From contig JAIUOR010000004.1 in NCBI GenBank assembly GCA_020161795.1, forward strand, positions 1-46,261: a stretch of DNA of 46,261 nt, in the 5' to 3' direction. The notes under the pieces were generated by a model. That model was not told the DNA's origin and ran no database searches. It saw only the letters and a list, made by a program, of their open reading frames with translations. The stretch comes from Actinomycetota bacterium. Its GTDB lineage: Bacteria > Actinomycetota > Actinomycetes > Propionibacteriales > Propionibacteriaceae. Of the stretch, positions 16,147 through 24,514 are shown in pieces. Position 1 is the first letter of the stretch. Each line of letters opens with the position of its first letter. Made by a program: the position numbers and the translations under genes.

Positions 16147-16175
16147 AATGTACTTCTAAATGATTTACACGTCAA
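16147..16175 (-). promoter_or_regulatory. Sigma70-type promoter of the yceI-like gene with an overlapping TGTA-N13-TACA dyad
   Basis: On the minus strand, TTGACG (16170-16175) and TACATT (16147-16152) are separated by exactly 17 bp, 35 bp upstream of the start codon. TGTA (16149-16152) and TACA (16166-16169) form a dyad inside the promoter, a possible repressor site. The segment is strikingly AT-rich against its surroundings. Confidence 0.65.
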
Positions 16176-16297
16176 CTACTTTGGTCTTCCCCCGCGAGAC
16201 TACGCCGGACATCCCCCCGCCCGGCGCGTGTATCCTGCCCGCAGTAACCCTTCGCAGGGCCGCGGACCGGTTTGCCACTAGGGCAGGAGGAAACCAG

Positions 16298-17578
16298 ATG
16301 ACCCACGCTGTGTTCAGCCGTGACGACCTGACGCTCGAGTTGCCGAAGGTACCGGCCAGCCTGGGGAACAACGGTTACGACATCTCCAAGCTCCTGTCGT
16401 CCACCGGCGACACCACGATCGACGTGGGGTTCGCGAACACCGCCTCCTGCCGTTCGGCGATCACCTTCATCGACGGCGACGCCGGCATCCTGCGCTACCG
16501 CGGCTATCCGATCGAGCAACTGGCCGAACAGTCGAGCTTCCTGGAGGTCTCCTACCTGGTGCTCCACGGCGAGCTCCCCAACACCGCGCAGCTGGCCGAA
16601 TTCAGCGGCAACATCGCGAAATACCACCTCATCGACGAGCGCCTGCGCGAGATGTTCCGCACCATGCCGCGCAAGTCGCACCCGATGCCGGTGCTGGCCG
16701 CGGCCATCAACGCTCTCTCCACCTTCGCGGTCTCGCGCCATGGCGATGACGCGTACGATCTCGACCGGGCCACCTACACGCTGATGGGGTCAGTGCCCAC
16801 GCTGGCCGCCTACGGCTACAAGAACTCCGTCGGGCAGCCCTTCCTCTACCCCGACGACTCGCTGACCTACATCGAGAACTTCCTGCGGATGTCCTTCGGC
16901 CTGCCCTCCGGGCCGTACCCCTTCGACGAGAGCATCACCCGCGCGCTCGATGTGCTGCTGATCCTGCACGCCGATCATGAGCAGAACTGCTCCACCTCGA
17001 CCGTGCGGATGGTCGGCTCCTCGGGCGCCAACATCTACGTCTCGGTAGCGGCGGGGGTCAACGCCCTGTCGGGGCCGCTCCACGGCGGCGCCAACCAGGC
17101 CGTCCTGGAGATGCTGCAGGGGATCCGCACCGAGGGCGGGGACGTCCGGGCCTACGTCAACAAGGTGAAGGACAAGAAGGACACCACCAAGCTGATGGGC
17201 TTCGGCCACCGGATCTACAAGAACTACGATCCGCGGGCGGCCATCGTCAAGAAGCACGCCGACGCCATTCTGAAGACCCTCACCGGCTCGGACGAGTTGC
17301 TCGACATCGCCGTCCAACTGGAGGAGGCCGCGCTCGCGGACCCGTACTTCCAGGAGCGAAAGCTCTACCCGAATGTCGACTTCTACACCGGCCTGATCTA
17401 CCAGGCGATGGGCTTCCCGCAGAACATGTTCACGGTGCTCTTCGCCCTCGGCCGGCTCCCCGGCTGGATCTCCCACTGGCGCGAGCAGTTCGACGATCCG
17501 TCGACCAAGATCAACCGGCCCAGGCAGGTCTACACCGGCGAGGTCGAGCGCGACTACGTCCCGATGGAGAGCCGCTGA
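16298..17578 (+). CDS. gltA: Citrate synthase
   Basis: This enzyme condenses oxaloacetate with acetyl-CoA to citrate, the entry to the TCA cycle. At 426 residues it is a type II-like bacterial enzyme. The catalytic residues fall at His262 (GPLHGGANQ), His304 (GFGHRIYKNYDPRA) and Asp361 (YPNVDFYTG), almost the E. coli numbering (264, 305, 362). Further markers are GDAGILRYRGYPIEQLAE, the HADHEQNCSTSTVRMVGSSGAN helix and the C-terminal PRQVYTGEVERDYVP. The start at 16298 has AGGAGG with a 7-nt spacer; the frame is open upstream into the yceI promoter, but that part is not conserved. Confidence 0.98.
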   Translation: MTHAVFSRDDLTLELPKVPASLGNNGYDISKLLSSTGDTTIDVGFANTASCRSAITFIDGDAGILRYRGYPIEQLAEQSSFLEVSYLVLHGELPNTAQLAEFSGNIAKYHLIDERLREMFRTMPRKSHPMPVLAAAINALSTFAVSRHGDDAYDLDRATYTLMGSVPTLAAYGYKNSVGQPFLYPDDSLTYIENFLRMSFGLPSGPYPFDESITRALDVLLILHADHEQNCSTSTVRMVGSSGANIYVSVAAGVNALSGPLHGGANQAVLEMLQGIRTEGGDVRAYVNKVKDKKDTTKLMGFGHRIYKNYDPRAAIVKKHADAILKTLTGSDELLDIAVQLEEAALADPYFQERKLYPNVDFYTGLIYQAMGFPQNMFTVLFALGRLPGWISHWREQFDDPSTKINRPRQVYTGEVERDYVPMESR

Positions 17579-17610
17579 ACTCAGCCGGGCGCGGCCGTCC
17601 GGTGTATCAA

Positions 17611-17628
17611 AGCCCGCTGAGCTGGGCT
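17611..17628 (+). terminator. Hairpin after gltA
   Basis: AGCCC (17611-17615) and GGGCT (17624-17628) are followed by CTTT, 33 bp after the gltA stop. It is short but positioned as an intrinsic terminator. Confidence 0.45.
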
Positions 17629-17657
17629 CTTTCCGGTACCACCCCATAGGAGGCACC

Positions 17658-18347
17658 ATGAAGATCACCCGGTTGGCCGCTCTCGCCTCAGGCCTGGCTC
17701 TGACCGGCACGCTGCTGGCACCCGCCACCGCGACCGCAGCCCCGGCGACTCCGGAGTTCGCACCCACGGCCGCCAAGCCGGTCAAGGTGAAGGTCGACGT
17801 GGACGGCGACGGCCGCAAGGACACCGTGAAGGTGACCCGGCTCTCGACGAACCGCTACAAGGTGGCCGTCACGACCGCGAAGGGCCGCAAGAAGTCGATC
17901 AAGATCACCTCGACCATCCAGACCGACTGGGGCATGGATCCCTACTGGGGTGCCGCGAAGCTCGACAAGGTGAAGGGTCACGAGCTGCTGCTGGCCACCG
18001 GCGCCGGCGATGGCTACACCACCACCGTGCTGACCTGGCGTAAGGGCAAGCTGGTCAAGCAGGCCGCGCCCAAGGCCCGCTCGGCGAAGTACGCCTGGTA
18101 CTCACTGGGCACCGACTGGGGACGTCACGGCTACCGCTTCTACAGCAAGAACGGGAAGCGCTATCTCGAGCAGTTCAGCCTGTTCAAGCAGGGCACACCG
18201 CGCTGGGAAGGCACGCTGGTGACCTCGAAGTGGACGGCCAAGGGCTGGAAGAAGATCAAGACCAAGCAGGTCTCGCTGACCACGACCAAGGCAAAGAAGT
18301 ACACCACCGGCGGCTTCATCGGAGTGAAGATCGTCGCTCGCCCGTGA
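17658..18347 (+). CDS. Secreted basic protein with an EF-hand-like DxDGDG motif
   Basis: The 229-residue precursor has a classical signal peptide (MKITRLAALASGLALTGTLLAPATATAA, cleavage near 28). The mature protein is very lysine-rich and begins with VKVDVDGDGRKDTVKVTRL, an FG-GAP/dockerin-like calcium loop. The rest is beta-rich with aromatic and basic repeats (YWGAAKLDKVKGHELLLATGAGDGYTTTVLTWRKGK, KWTAKGWKKIKTKQVSL), as in VCBS/FG-GAP-type secreted proteins. The function is unknown. An AGGAGG precedes the ATG at 17658. It stands alone after the gltA terminator. Confidence 0.85.
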   Translation: MKITRLAALASGLALTGTLLAPATATAAPATPEFAPTAAKPVKVKVDVDGDGRKDTVKVTRLSTNRYKVAVTTAKGRKKSIKITSTIQTDWGMDPYWGAAKLDKVKGHELLLATGAGDGYTTTVLTWRKGKLVKQAAPKARSAKYAWYSLGTDWGRHGYRFYSKNGKRYLEQFSLFKQGTPRWEGTLVTSKWTAKGWKKIKTKQVSLTTTKAKKYTTGGFIGVKIVARP

Positions 18348-18433
18348 GCCGAGGCCCACGTCCGATCCGCTCGCTATGATCGGAGGGAGTCGCATCGCTC
18401 CCCCCGATGGCGACGCTCCACGAGGAGGTGGTG

Positions 18434-19345
18434 ATGTTCGGGCAACCCCGCTTCGCCGACATCAATTCCCGCATCAATGACGCATTCGCGCAGGCCGGAA
18501 CCCTCATCGTCGCTCACCGCGGCACGGGCCACGGCAGCATCGCCGACAACACCGCGCTCGCGGTGAAGGCCGCGTTGCTCAGCGGCGCGGATATGGTCGA
18601 GATCGACGTGGCCGCTTCCCGCGACGGCGAATTCTTCTGCTTCCACGACGGCTACGAACCCGAAGTGCTCGGCATCGACACCAACCTGCAGACCCTCACC
18701 GCCGCCGAGATCGACCGGGTCTCCCATATCTGGGTGGACAGGCCGGGACGCCGCGCGCAGGTCGAACGCCTGCTGCCGCTGCTGGAGTCGTTCCGCGGAC
18801 GGACGCTGTTCAACATCGATCGCTCCTGGTGGCGCTGGCCACAGTTGCTGCGGGCACTACGCGCGCTCGGCATGACCGACCAGCTCATCCTGAAGTGCCC
18901 GGCCTGGGAGGAGGCCGCCCTCTCCCGGCTGCGCGAGTTCTCGGTGAAATTCCCGTTCATCCCGATCTGTGCCTCGCCCGACGATGTCTACCGAACGGTG
19001 GGCGACCCCGAACTCAACACCGTGGGCGTCGAGTTGATCACCACCACCTCGCATCACCCGTGGTTCTCCCCCGAGGTGATCGAGGAATTCCACGGCCTGG
19101 GCGTCTTCTGCTTCATCAACACCGAGACCCTCACCACCGGGGTTCCGCTCTTCGGCGGTTACGACGACGAGTTGGCGATCGTCGAGGGCCCGGCCGCCGC
19201 CTTCGGCCCGCTGTTCGACCTGGGAGTGGACGCCATCCAGACCGACTGGCCCTGGCTGGTGCGCGACTATCGCGCCACCCGGCGACGCCAGGACGGACCG
19301 GAGGCGGCCACCGACATCGCGGCGGCCCTGTCTCCGGCGTCCTGA
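18434..19345 (+). CDS. Glycerophosphodiester phosphodiesterase-family protein
   Basis: The protein has a GDPD-type TIM barrel of about 303 residues. The catalytic HRGTGH (LIVAHRGTGHGSIADNTALA) takes the place of the usual HRG, followed by the metal ligands in EIDVAASRDGEFFCFHDG and the C-terminal DAIQTDWPWLVRDY. The family hydrolyses glycerophosphodiesters to glycerol 3-phosphate and an alcohol. There is no signal peptide, so it is probably cytoplasmic. Its product would feed the glycerol pathway encoded further along, but no linkage is shown. The start at 18434 is set by GAGGAGG; GTG at 18431 is an alternative. Confidence 0.88.
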   Translation: MFGQPRFADINSRINDAFAQAGTLIVAHRGTGHGSIADNTALAVKAALLSGADMVEIDVAASRDGEFFCFHDGYEPEVLGIDTNLQTLTAAEIDRVSHIWVDRPGRRAQVERLLPLLESFRGRTLFNIDRSWWRWPQLLRALRALGMTDQLILKCPAWEEAALSRLREFSVKFPFIPICASPDDVYRTVGDPELNTVGVELITTTSHHPWFSPEVIEEFHGLGVFCFINTETLTTGVPLFGGYDDELAIVEGPAAAFGPLFDLGVDAIQTDWPWLVRDYRATRRRQDGPEAATDIAAALSPAS

Positions 19346-19394
19346 CGTTGCCCGGCATGGCGTGGCGCCCGGCACGTCCCGGCCGGGCCGGCGC

Positions 19395-20480
19395 TCATTC
19401 CAGCACCTTCTTCCACGCTCCCTCGTAGGCGAGCGGGACGAAGCCCAGCGCCTCGTTCACATCGAGCATCGGCCGGTTCTCCTCGGCGTTGTAGGTCATC
19501 ACCCGAGGTGAAAGCGGTGCGACCGAACGCCAGGCCAGCAGGTTGTCGCACTTCACCAGGGCTCCGAGGCGGTTCCCGCGGTGGTGCTTCAGCACCAGCG
19601 TGTCCTCCTGGTGACTGGTGGCGGCGGCATCCCCGCGGATGGACAGCTCGCTGAAGGCCGCCAGTTCGCCGGTCTCGATGTGCTGCGCGGCCGCCACCCG
19701 CACCGTCTGACCGCCTTCCAGATAGCGGCTGTCGTGCAGCGCGACGCGCGCGGCGTCCCACACCTCCTCGTCGAACTCCAGGCCGGCGGCCGGGGCATCG
19801 GTCGCCATTCGCGACTTCATCCAGGCGTAGCCGTCCACGTACTCCGAAGGCGTGGGCAGGAACCAGCTCACCAGCCGGTACCCACGCGCCGCGGCGCGCG
19901 CCTCGGCGAACAGTTGCTCGATGGCGTCGAACGGCTCCCGCAGATCGAGCACCGAACACCGCTCGATCTGTTCCAGGACGTAGCCGTGCTTGCGATAGAA
20001 CCGCACGCCGGCGTCCTGGGCCGGCACCGAACCGAATCCGGTCGGCGCAGCGAGCCGCTCCCCGGGTGCCTCATTGTGCTGCGCCCAGGATTGCAGGACC
20101 GTTCGCCCGTGCCGGCGCGCGGTCCGTTCCACCTCGGCGTAGGCCTGACTGCCCAGGCCACGGCCGTGCGCCTCACGGAGCAGCTCGACCAGCCAGTAGC
20201 CGACTCGCGAGCCCTCCTCGTTCGGCAGGTCGAGCCCGGCCCGTCCCACCGGCCGGCCGTCGTCGAGCAGCAGCCAGCAGTACCTCTGCTCGTAGGCATT
20301 GGGCTGGTAGTGCGGCAGCAGCTCGCCGGCGGTCACGGCGTGGTCGTCGTGGCCACAGAGTTCGCGATAGACCTGGTTGCGCACCGTCACCATGGCGACG
20401 AAGTCGGCGGCGTCGGACGCCTCCAGCGACGCTGGGATGACGAGGGGCCTCAGTTCGAGGCCGGCAGCGGTGGTGGTCAT
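19395..20480 (-). CDS. Tandem GNAT-domain acetyltransferase
   Basis: The 361-residue protein appears to hold two GNAT folds. The N-terminal one (about 1-185) contains RVGYWLVELLREAHGRGLGSQAYAEVERTARRHG, with the acetyl-CoA loop HGRGLGSQ. The C-terminal one (about 190-361) contains VAAAQHIETGELAAFSELSI, HRGNRLGALVKCDNLLAW and VMTYNAEENRPMLDVNEALGFVP. Duplicated GNATs of this kind include mycothiol synthase-like and antibiotic- or peptide-modifying enzymes; the substrate is unknown. The ATG at 20480 has GGAGG just upstream, itself preceded by a hairpin. Two small ORFs lie immediately upstream in the same direction, so a peptide substrate is possible but unproven. Confidence 0.85.
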   Translation of the reverse strand: MTTTAAGLELRPLVIPASLEASDAADFVAMVTVRNQVYRELCGHDDHAVTAGELLPHYQPNAYEQRYCWLLLDDGRPVGRAGLDLPNEEGSRVGYWLVELLREAHGRGLGSQAYAEVERTARRHGRTVLQSWAQHNEAPGERLAAPTGFGSVPAQDAGVRFYRKHGYVLEQIERCSVLDLREPFDAIEQLFAEARAAARGYRLVSWFLPTPSEYVDGYAWMKSRMATDAPAAGLEFDEEVWDAARVALHDSRYLEGGQTVRVAAAQHIETGELAAFSELSIRGDAAATSHQEDTLVLKHHRGNRLGALVKCDNLLAWRSVAPLSPRVMTYNAEENRPMLDVNEALGFVPLAYEGAWKKVLE

Positions 20481-20492
20481 GGTGATCCTCCT

Positions 20493-20519
20493 AGGTGTGG
20501 GGTGCGGCATGCCACACCT
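20493..20519 (-). promoter_or_regulatory. Hairpin immediately before the GNAT ribosome-binding site
   Basis: AGGTGTGG (20493-20500) and CCACACCT (20512-20519) form a perfect 8-bp stem with an 11-nt loop, directly next to the GGAGG of the GNAT gene. It could be an attenuator or mRNA-processing hairpin. There is no T-run. Confidence 0.4.
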
Positions 20520-20866
20520 CAGCGCAGTTGCAGGCGCAGCAACGCTTCGCGCTGCGCCGGGGTCGATACGTCCTGGTAATCCGCCACGCGAGCCAGGAAG
20601 GCGCGTACCCGCGCCCACCAGGAGACCTCGGTCGAGGTCTGCTTCGTGACGACGACGGTCTTCACCGTCGGTCGGACGGTCGTCTCCTGAGGCGGAGACA
20701 GGGTGGTACTCATGGTTATTCTCGTTTTCCGCTTGATCTGGGTGTGATGGGGAGGCGTCGTGGTTCCGACGCCTCCGGCGCGCGTACCGCGCCGTCGTTC
20801 ATCGATGGCAGGTGGCTCCAGCAGCTCGATCGCCTCTGGACCCCGCAACATTGCGAGCAAGGACAT
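20519..20866 (-). CDS. Small hypothetical protein upstream of the GNAT gene
   Basis: From the ATG at 20866, preceded by GAAGGA at a suitable distance, this frame encodes 115 residues. The first part is MSLLAMLRGPEAIELLEPPA followed by a basic stretch; the second part contains STTLSPPQETTVRPTVKTVVV and an amphipathic helix, SWWARVRAFLARVADYQDV. An internal ATG at 20713 (64 residues) is an alternative start but has a poorer ribosome site. No family is recognised. Its end is 38 bp before the GNAT start, so the two are probably co-transcribed. It may be one protein or two overlapping small ORFs. Confidence 0.5.
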   Translation of the reverse strand: MSLLAMLRGPEAIELLEPPAIDERRRGTRAGGVGTTTPPHHTQIKRKTRITMSTTLSPPQETTVRPTVKTVVVTKQTSTEVSWWARVRAFLARVADYQDVSTPAQREALLRLQLR

Positions 20867-21010
20867 GGAAGTTCCTTCGTCTGGTTGATTGGTAGCGAAC
20901 GCGAGGAGCGTTGTGAGGTCACGCGCGCGTGCCGAAACACACGTCAAACGTGGATTCTCAGATGCGATTGGAGGCGGCCCGTCAGCGGGCAGACTTCTCC
21001 CCTGCGCAGA

Positions 21011-21097
21011 TCAGCAGGTGCCGACCGCGCCGACGCCGAGGACACGGATCCCCTGGCGCAGCACAGCCGCTAAGGCGAACTTCTGATTGATCATCAT
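21011..21097 (-). CDS. 28-residue peptide ORF with a near-perfect Shine-Dalgarno sequence
   Basis: The minus strand reads AAAGGAGGT, then TCCCCG or so to an ATG at 21097, giving MMINQKFALAAVLRQGIRVL followed by GVGAVGTC and a TGA. This is the best ribosome site I see in the window. The peptide is hydrophobic and basic, ends in Thr-Cys and has no detectable family. It lies 40 bp after the LysM/BTAD gene and upstream of the 115-residue ORF and the tandem GNAT, on the same strand. It could be a peptide precursor, a leader peptide or a small membrane-active protein. Confidence 0.5.
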   Translation of the reverse strand: MMINQKFALAAVLRQGIRVLGVGAVGTC

Positions 21098-21137
21098 CGG
21101 GGACCTCCTTTCATCCTCGTCATGGCTAGGGAAGAAG

Positions 21138-24092
21138 CTACGCCCCTGACCCCCTCGCCGTCAAGGAGCGGGCCCGGGGGCGCCCCTCCATAACCTGCTG
21201 GCACAGCATCACGGTCTCCGGCATCAGGTCGACTCCGAGCAGGCGGGCCTGCTGCGTGAGGCGCAGGACGTGCCTCTCCACGCCGGGCCGGTTGCCGGCG
21301 GCATGCTCGGTGCGGATCCGGGCGCAGACCAGCAGCTCGTCGTCGGGAGCGACCGCCAGCGCCCGGTCGGTGGCCCAGCGCGCCGCGTCCAGTTCGCCAC
21401 GTCGCAGGGAACGATCGACGAGAACGAGAGCGGCGTCCCTCAGGGTCGCCGCGACGTCGCTGCGGAGCTCCTCGGCCCAGTACCACTGGCCCGGGACGGC
21501 ATCGGCGAGAAGGCCGCCCCGCACCAGGTCGAGCGCGGCCACCAGGCCCTCGGAGCCGATCCGGTTCACTCCCGGGCCGGTGAGCAGCCGCAGCTGCTGG
21601 ACGTCGGAGGTCACCTGCGGGTGCAACCGGATCCGTCCCGAATAGGCGTCCGGCAGGTAGGGCTCGCCCTGCGCATCGGCGCCCAGCCAGCTGCGGAGCC
21701 GGCTCAGGTTGGATCGCCGGGTGCTCTCGGCCATGCCGAGGCCGGCAGCCATCTGGGTGGCGGTCTGACCGGGATGCTCCAGCAACCAGGTGGCCATCTC
21801 GATCAGCTGGGCGCGGGAGCGAGCCGGCTCGGGGCCTGCCGCGCCCGACAAGTCGACCGGCCCGATCAGCATCACGGTCGGATCAACGCGCACGGCGCGG
21901 CGCAGGCTGACGATGTCCACGGCATCCTCACTGATTTGTTCCGGATCGGGCAGGCGGTCGTGCGACCACCACGGGGCCGGCTCGGTCGCGGTGGAATCGG
22001 CGATTCGGCACAGCGAGGCCACGGCGTCGCGGGTCGACTCGGGAATCGCATGAGCGACGAGATCGGGGGCGCCTGACAGCCGTCCGGACGGGCGCAGCGG
22101 ATCGCCGAAGAGCTCCCACTGCGCCTCCGTCTCGGCTGCGGCGAGCAGGACTGCGGCGATCCCCAACGACGGCGCGGTCAGCAGCGCGTCGAGCTCGTCC
22201 CGCTGTTCGTCGGTGACCGGGTCGTGGAAGACGAAGACCTGAGGTGCCACTGCCTCGGCCCGTTCGGGATCCACGCGGAACCGGCGGAGATCCAGCCCGG
22301 CCAACTCCCGGGCACGTTCGGCGCGGCAGGCCCGCAGCCGGGTCAAGGCCGTCTCCGTGTCGGGCATCCAGGTGACGGCTTCGCCACCCGCCGCCCGAGC
22401 CAGCGAACCCTCGCCGCCGACAGCGGTGAGCCGGAGTTCGGCGGCCCATGGGGCACAGGCCAGTTCCACCGCCATGGCGGCCAGGCTGGCCCGTTGCAGT
22501 TCGTGGGTGTCGGCGGTCACGCCCAGCACCCCGGAGCGTTCGAGATCGATCATCATCGTGGCGCCGTCCGGGTCGGTTCCCAGGCTCACCAGGGCGGGAA
22601 AGGCGCATGGATGATCGCTGCGCGGCCATCCCGCGGCTCGCAGGTAGGGAACCTGCCAGACGGCCTGGTCGCCGTCGAAGCCCTCCGGCGGCGCACCCGC
22701 CGGCCCCGCCCACTGCAGCAGGAGGCGGTCGTCGGCCAGGGTGACCTGCGCCAGCTCGGGCCGAAGTTGCGCGGTGCGGTGACAATGCTGGCCGACCAGC
22801 CGCAGCACAAGGTCGAGGATGCGGGCTCGATCGGGTTCCTGACGCCGCCCGACGGCCACCTGGATCCGGGCCAGATCGTCCGCCGGGTGCAGTACCCGTC
22901 GTCCGGGCGGACGGACGCGGCTCTGCAGCAGCCGGCGGGCCTGCCAGCCACCGGCTAGCCCGGCCGCTGCCATGGCACCCAGCCCACCGAGCAGCAGAAC
23001 GTCCGGCGAGCCCTCATCGGCCGATGCGGAAGCGGCCTCCGGGGGAGGGCTCGCGGCGGGAGCGGGCGTCGGTTCGGTGGAGTCGGGCATGACGGCCGCG
23101 CTCGGTTCGACGGAGTCAGGCGCGGCAGTCGCGATGGGTTCAGTGGTGGCGGACGGAGCCGGCGGGGCCGGTTCCGGGTCATCCCAGCTCGGTTGCTCGG
23201 GCTGGGTCGATCCCCGATCGGCCGGTTGCGGCGACGTGGCCACGGTCGTCGAGGCGGTCGGCTCAAGCACCGGAATCGTGAGTTCCCAGCCGACCTCGAT
23301 GTGGTCGGGATCGGCGATCAGGTCGGCATTGGCGGCGGCGATCCGCGGCCACCGTCCGGCTTTCCCCAGATGTTCCAGGGCCAGTCCGCTGAGGGTGTCC
23401 CCTCGCTCCACGGTGATGGTCGCGGGCTGCTCGTCGGCGGGGATCCTCAGGCTGGTGCCCGCGGTGAGTTGCGCCATCGGGTCGGAGAGCAGTTCCGGGT
23501 TGAGCCGGGCGAGTTCACGCCAGCGGCGTCCATCACCCAGCAGGCGCTCAGCGACACTCCAGAGGTCATCGCCGGTCGCGACAGCGTAACCAGGTGCGGA
23601 ATTCTCCGGTTCCGTCGACGGTGTGGGCGAATGGTCGGCGAGGGGGTGGGCGACTGCCTGCGACGGCGCGGCCCGTGGCTGCCGGGGCGTCTCCACCGGG
23701 TGCGAATCCGACGGTGCCGCGCTCTCCGTCGGCTGCTGGGGCGGCGGTCTTTCGGCGTCCGCCGTCGGTGCGACCGCGGTGGGCCAGCCGGCCACTCCGA
23801 CGACCGCCAGCACCAGCGCGGCAGACAAGGCCTGCAGCCCGCCCAGCAGCGGCAGATCCGGCTTGTACCGGTTGCCGCTGGCGTAGCGGACGATCTCGGC
23901 ACCGATGGCGAGCACGAAGCCAAGCCAGGCAACCCATCCGGCCAGCGTGAGCACGGTCAACAGCAGGGAGCCGTCACCGACCCGCCACCACCCGTCCCCG
24001 CCGAGCCGTCCCCAGCCGAGCAGCAGAACCGGGGCACCCAGCACCACTGCCAGCAGCGCGACCATGGCTCCGACCGCCCTGACCCATCGCAT
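21138..24092 (-). CDS. LysM-domain membrane protein with C-terminal BTAD-like regulatory region, Tad cluster
   Basis: This 984-residue protein closes the Tad cluster. Transmembrane segments at about 5-27, 44-66 and 85-103 are followed by two LysM domains (about 169-218, GYAVATGDDLWSVAERLLGD; about 226-274, ITVERGDTLSGLALEHLGK) and a long Pro/Thr/Ser linker. Another hydrophobic segment lies near 385-405. A large cytoplasmic part ends in a winged-helix and helical BTAD-like region (QTATQMAAGLGMAESTRRSNLSRLRSWLGA, WATDRALAVAPDDELLVCARIRTEHAAGNR). Proteins of this layout are common at actinobacterial Tad loci; their role is unknown. The ATG at 24092 begins the first membrane helix. It starts 2 bp after the upstream stop. 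Confidence 0.88.
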   Translation of the reverse strand: MRWVRAVGAMVALLAVVLGAPVLLLGWGRLGGDGWWRVGDGSLLLTVLTLAGWVAWLGFVLAIGAEIVRYASGNRYKPDLPLLGGLQALSAALVLAVVGVAGWPTAVAPTADAERPPPQQPTESAAPSDSHPVETPRQPRAAPSQAVAHPLADHSPTPSTEPENSAPGYAVATGDDLWSVAERLLGDGRRWRELARLNPELLSDPMAQLTAGTSLRIPADEQPATITVERGDTLSGLALEHLGKAGRWPRIAAANADLIADPDHIEVGWELTIPVLEPTASTTVATSPQPADRGSTQPEQPSWDDPEPAPPAPSATTEPIATAAPDSVEPSAAVMPDSTEPTPAPAASPPPEAASASADEGSPDVLLLGGLGAMAAAGLAGGWQARRLLQSRVRPPGRRVLHPADDLARIQVAVGRRQEPDRARILDLVLRLVGQHCHRTAQLRPELAQVTLADDRLLLQWAGPAGAPPEGFDGDQAVWQVPYLRAAGWPRSDHPCAFPALVSLGTDPDGATMMIDLERSGVLGVTADTHELQRASLAAMAVELACAPWAAELRLTAVGGEGSLARAAGGEAVTWMPDTETALTRLRACRAERARELAGLDLRRFRVDPERAEAVAPQVFVFHDPVTDEQRDELDALLTAPSLGIAAVLLAAAETEAQWELFGDPLRPSGRLSGAPDLVAHAIPESTRDAVASLCRIADSTATEPAPWWSHDRLPDPEQISEDAVDIVSLRRAVRVDPTVMLIGPVDLSGAAGPEPARSRAQLIEMATWLLEHPGQTATQMAAGLGMAESTRRSNLSRLRSWLGADAQGEPYLPDAYSGRIRLHPQVTSDVQQLRLLTGPGVNRIGSEGLVAALDLVRGGLLADAVPGQWYWAEELRSDVAATLRDAALVLVDRSLRRGELDAARWATDRALAVAPDDELLVCARIRTEHAAGNRPGVERHVLRLTQQARLLGVDLMPETVMLCQQVMEGRPRARSLTARGSGA

Positions 24093-24094
24093 CG

Positions 24095-24514
24095 CTATCT
24101 CCCTCGATAGGTGTCGACCACTGCCACCGCGCGGGCGGTGACCGTGATCGCACCGGGCCAGCCCGGCACGATCACGTCCGCCAGCGGGACATCGCAGGAC
24201 ACCACGACATCGATCTGAGCCGGCGTACCGGGCGGACCGGCCAGGGTACGAGCATCGACCTCGATCCCCCACTCACCGCAGCGCATCCCGTCGCCGGCGG
24301 CCTGAGCAAGAGCGAGTTCCCGCGAGTGCGCCACCGCCTCCGCCGGAGACCGGGCCAGTGAGCCCGCCCGCGCGGCAGCGGCCGCCATCTGTTCGACACC
24401 GGCCCGGGCCAGCCAGACTCTCGCCCCGCCCACGACCACCCCGAACAGCAGCATCAGCACCGGGACGATCAGCGCCAGTTCGGTGGCGGCGTGGCCGCGC
24501 TCGTCCGATCTCAC
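24095..24514 (-). CDS. TadF/TadE-like pseudopilin
   Basis: The 139-residue protein starts with RSDERGHAATELALIVPVLMLLFGVVVGGARVWLARAGVEQMAAAAAR, a class of N-terminal pilin signal with the Gly before HAATEL and Glu at +5, the TadE/TadF cleavage pattern. The rest is periplasmic or extracellular and carries CGEWGIEVDARTLAG and CDVPLADVIVPGWPG, with two cysteines that may pair. It would be a minor pilin for the Flp fibre. The start is a GTG at 24514 overlapping the tadE TGA as GTGA. Confidence 0.85.
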   Translation of the reverse strand: MRSDERGHAATELALIVPVLMLLFGVVVGGARVWLARAGVEQMAAAAARAGSLARSPAEAVAHSRELALAQAAGDGMRCGEWGIEVDARTLAGPPGTPAQIDVVVSCDVPLADVIVPGWPGAITVTARAVAVVDTYRGR

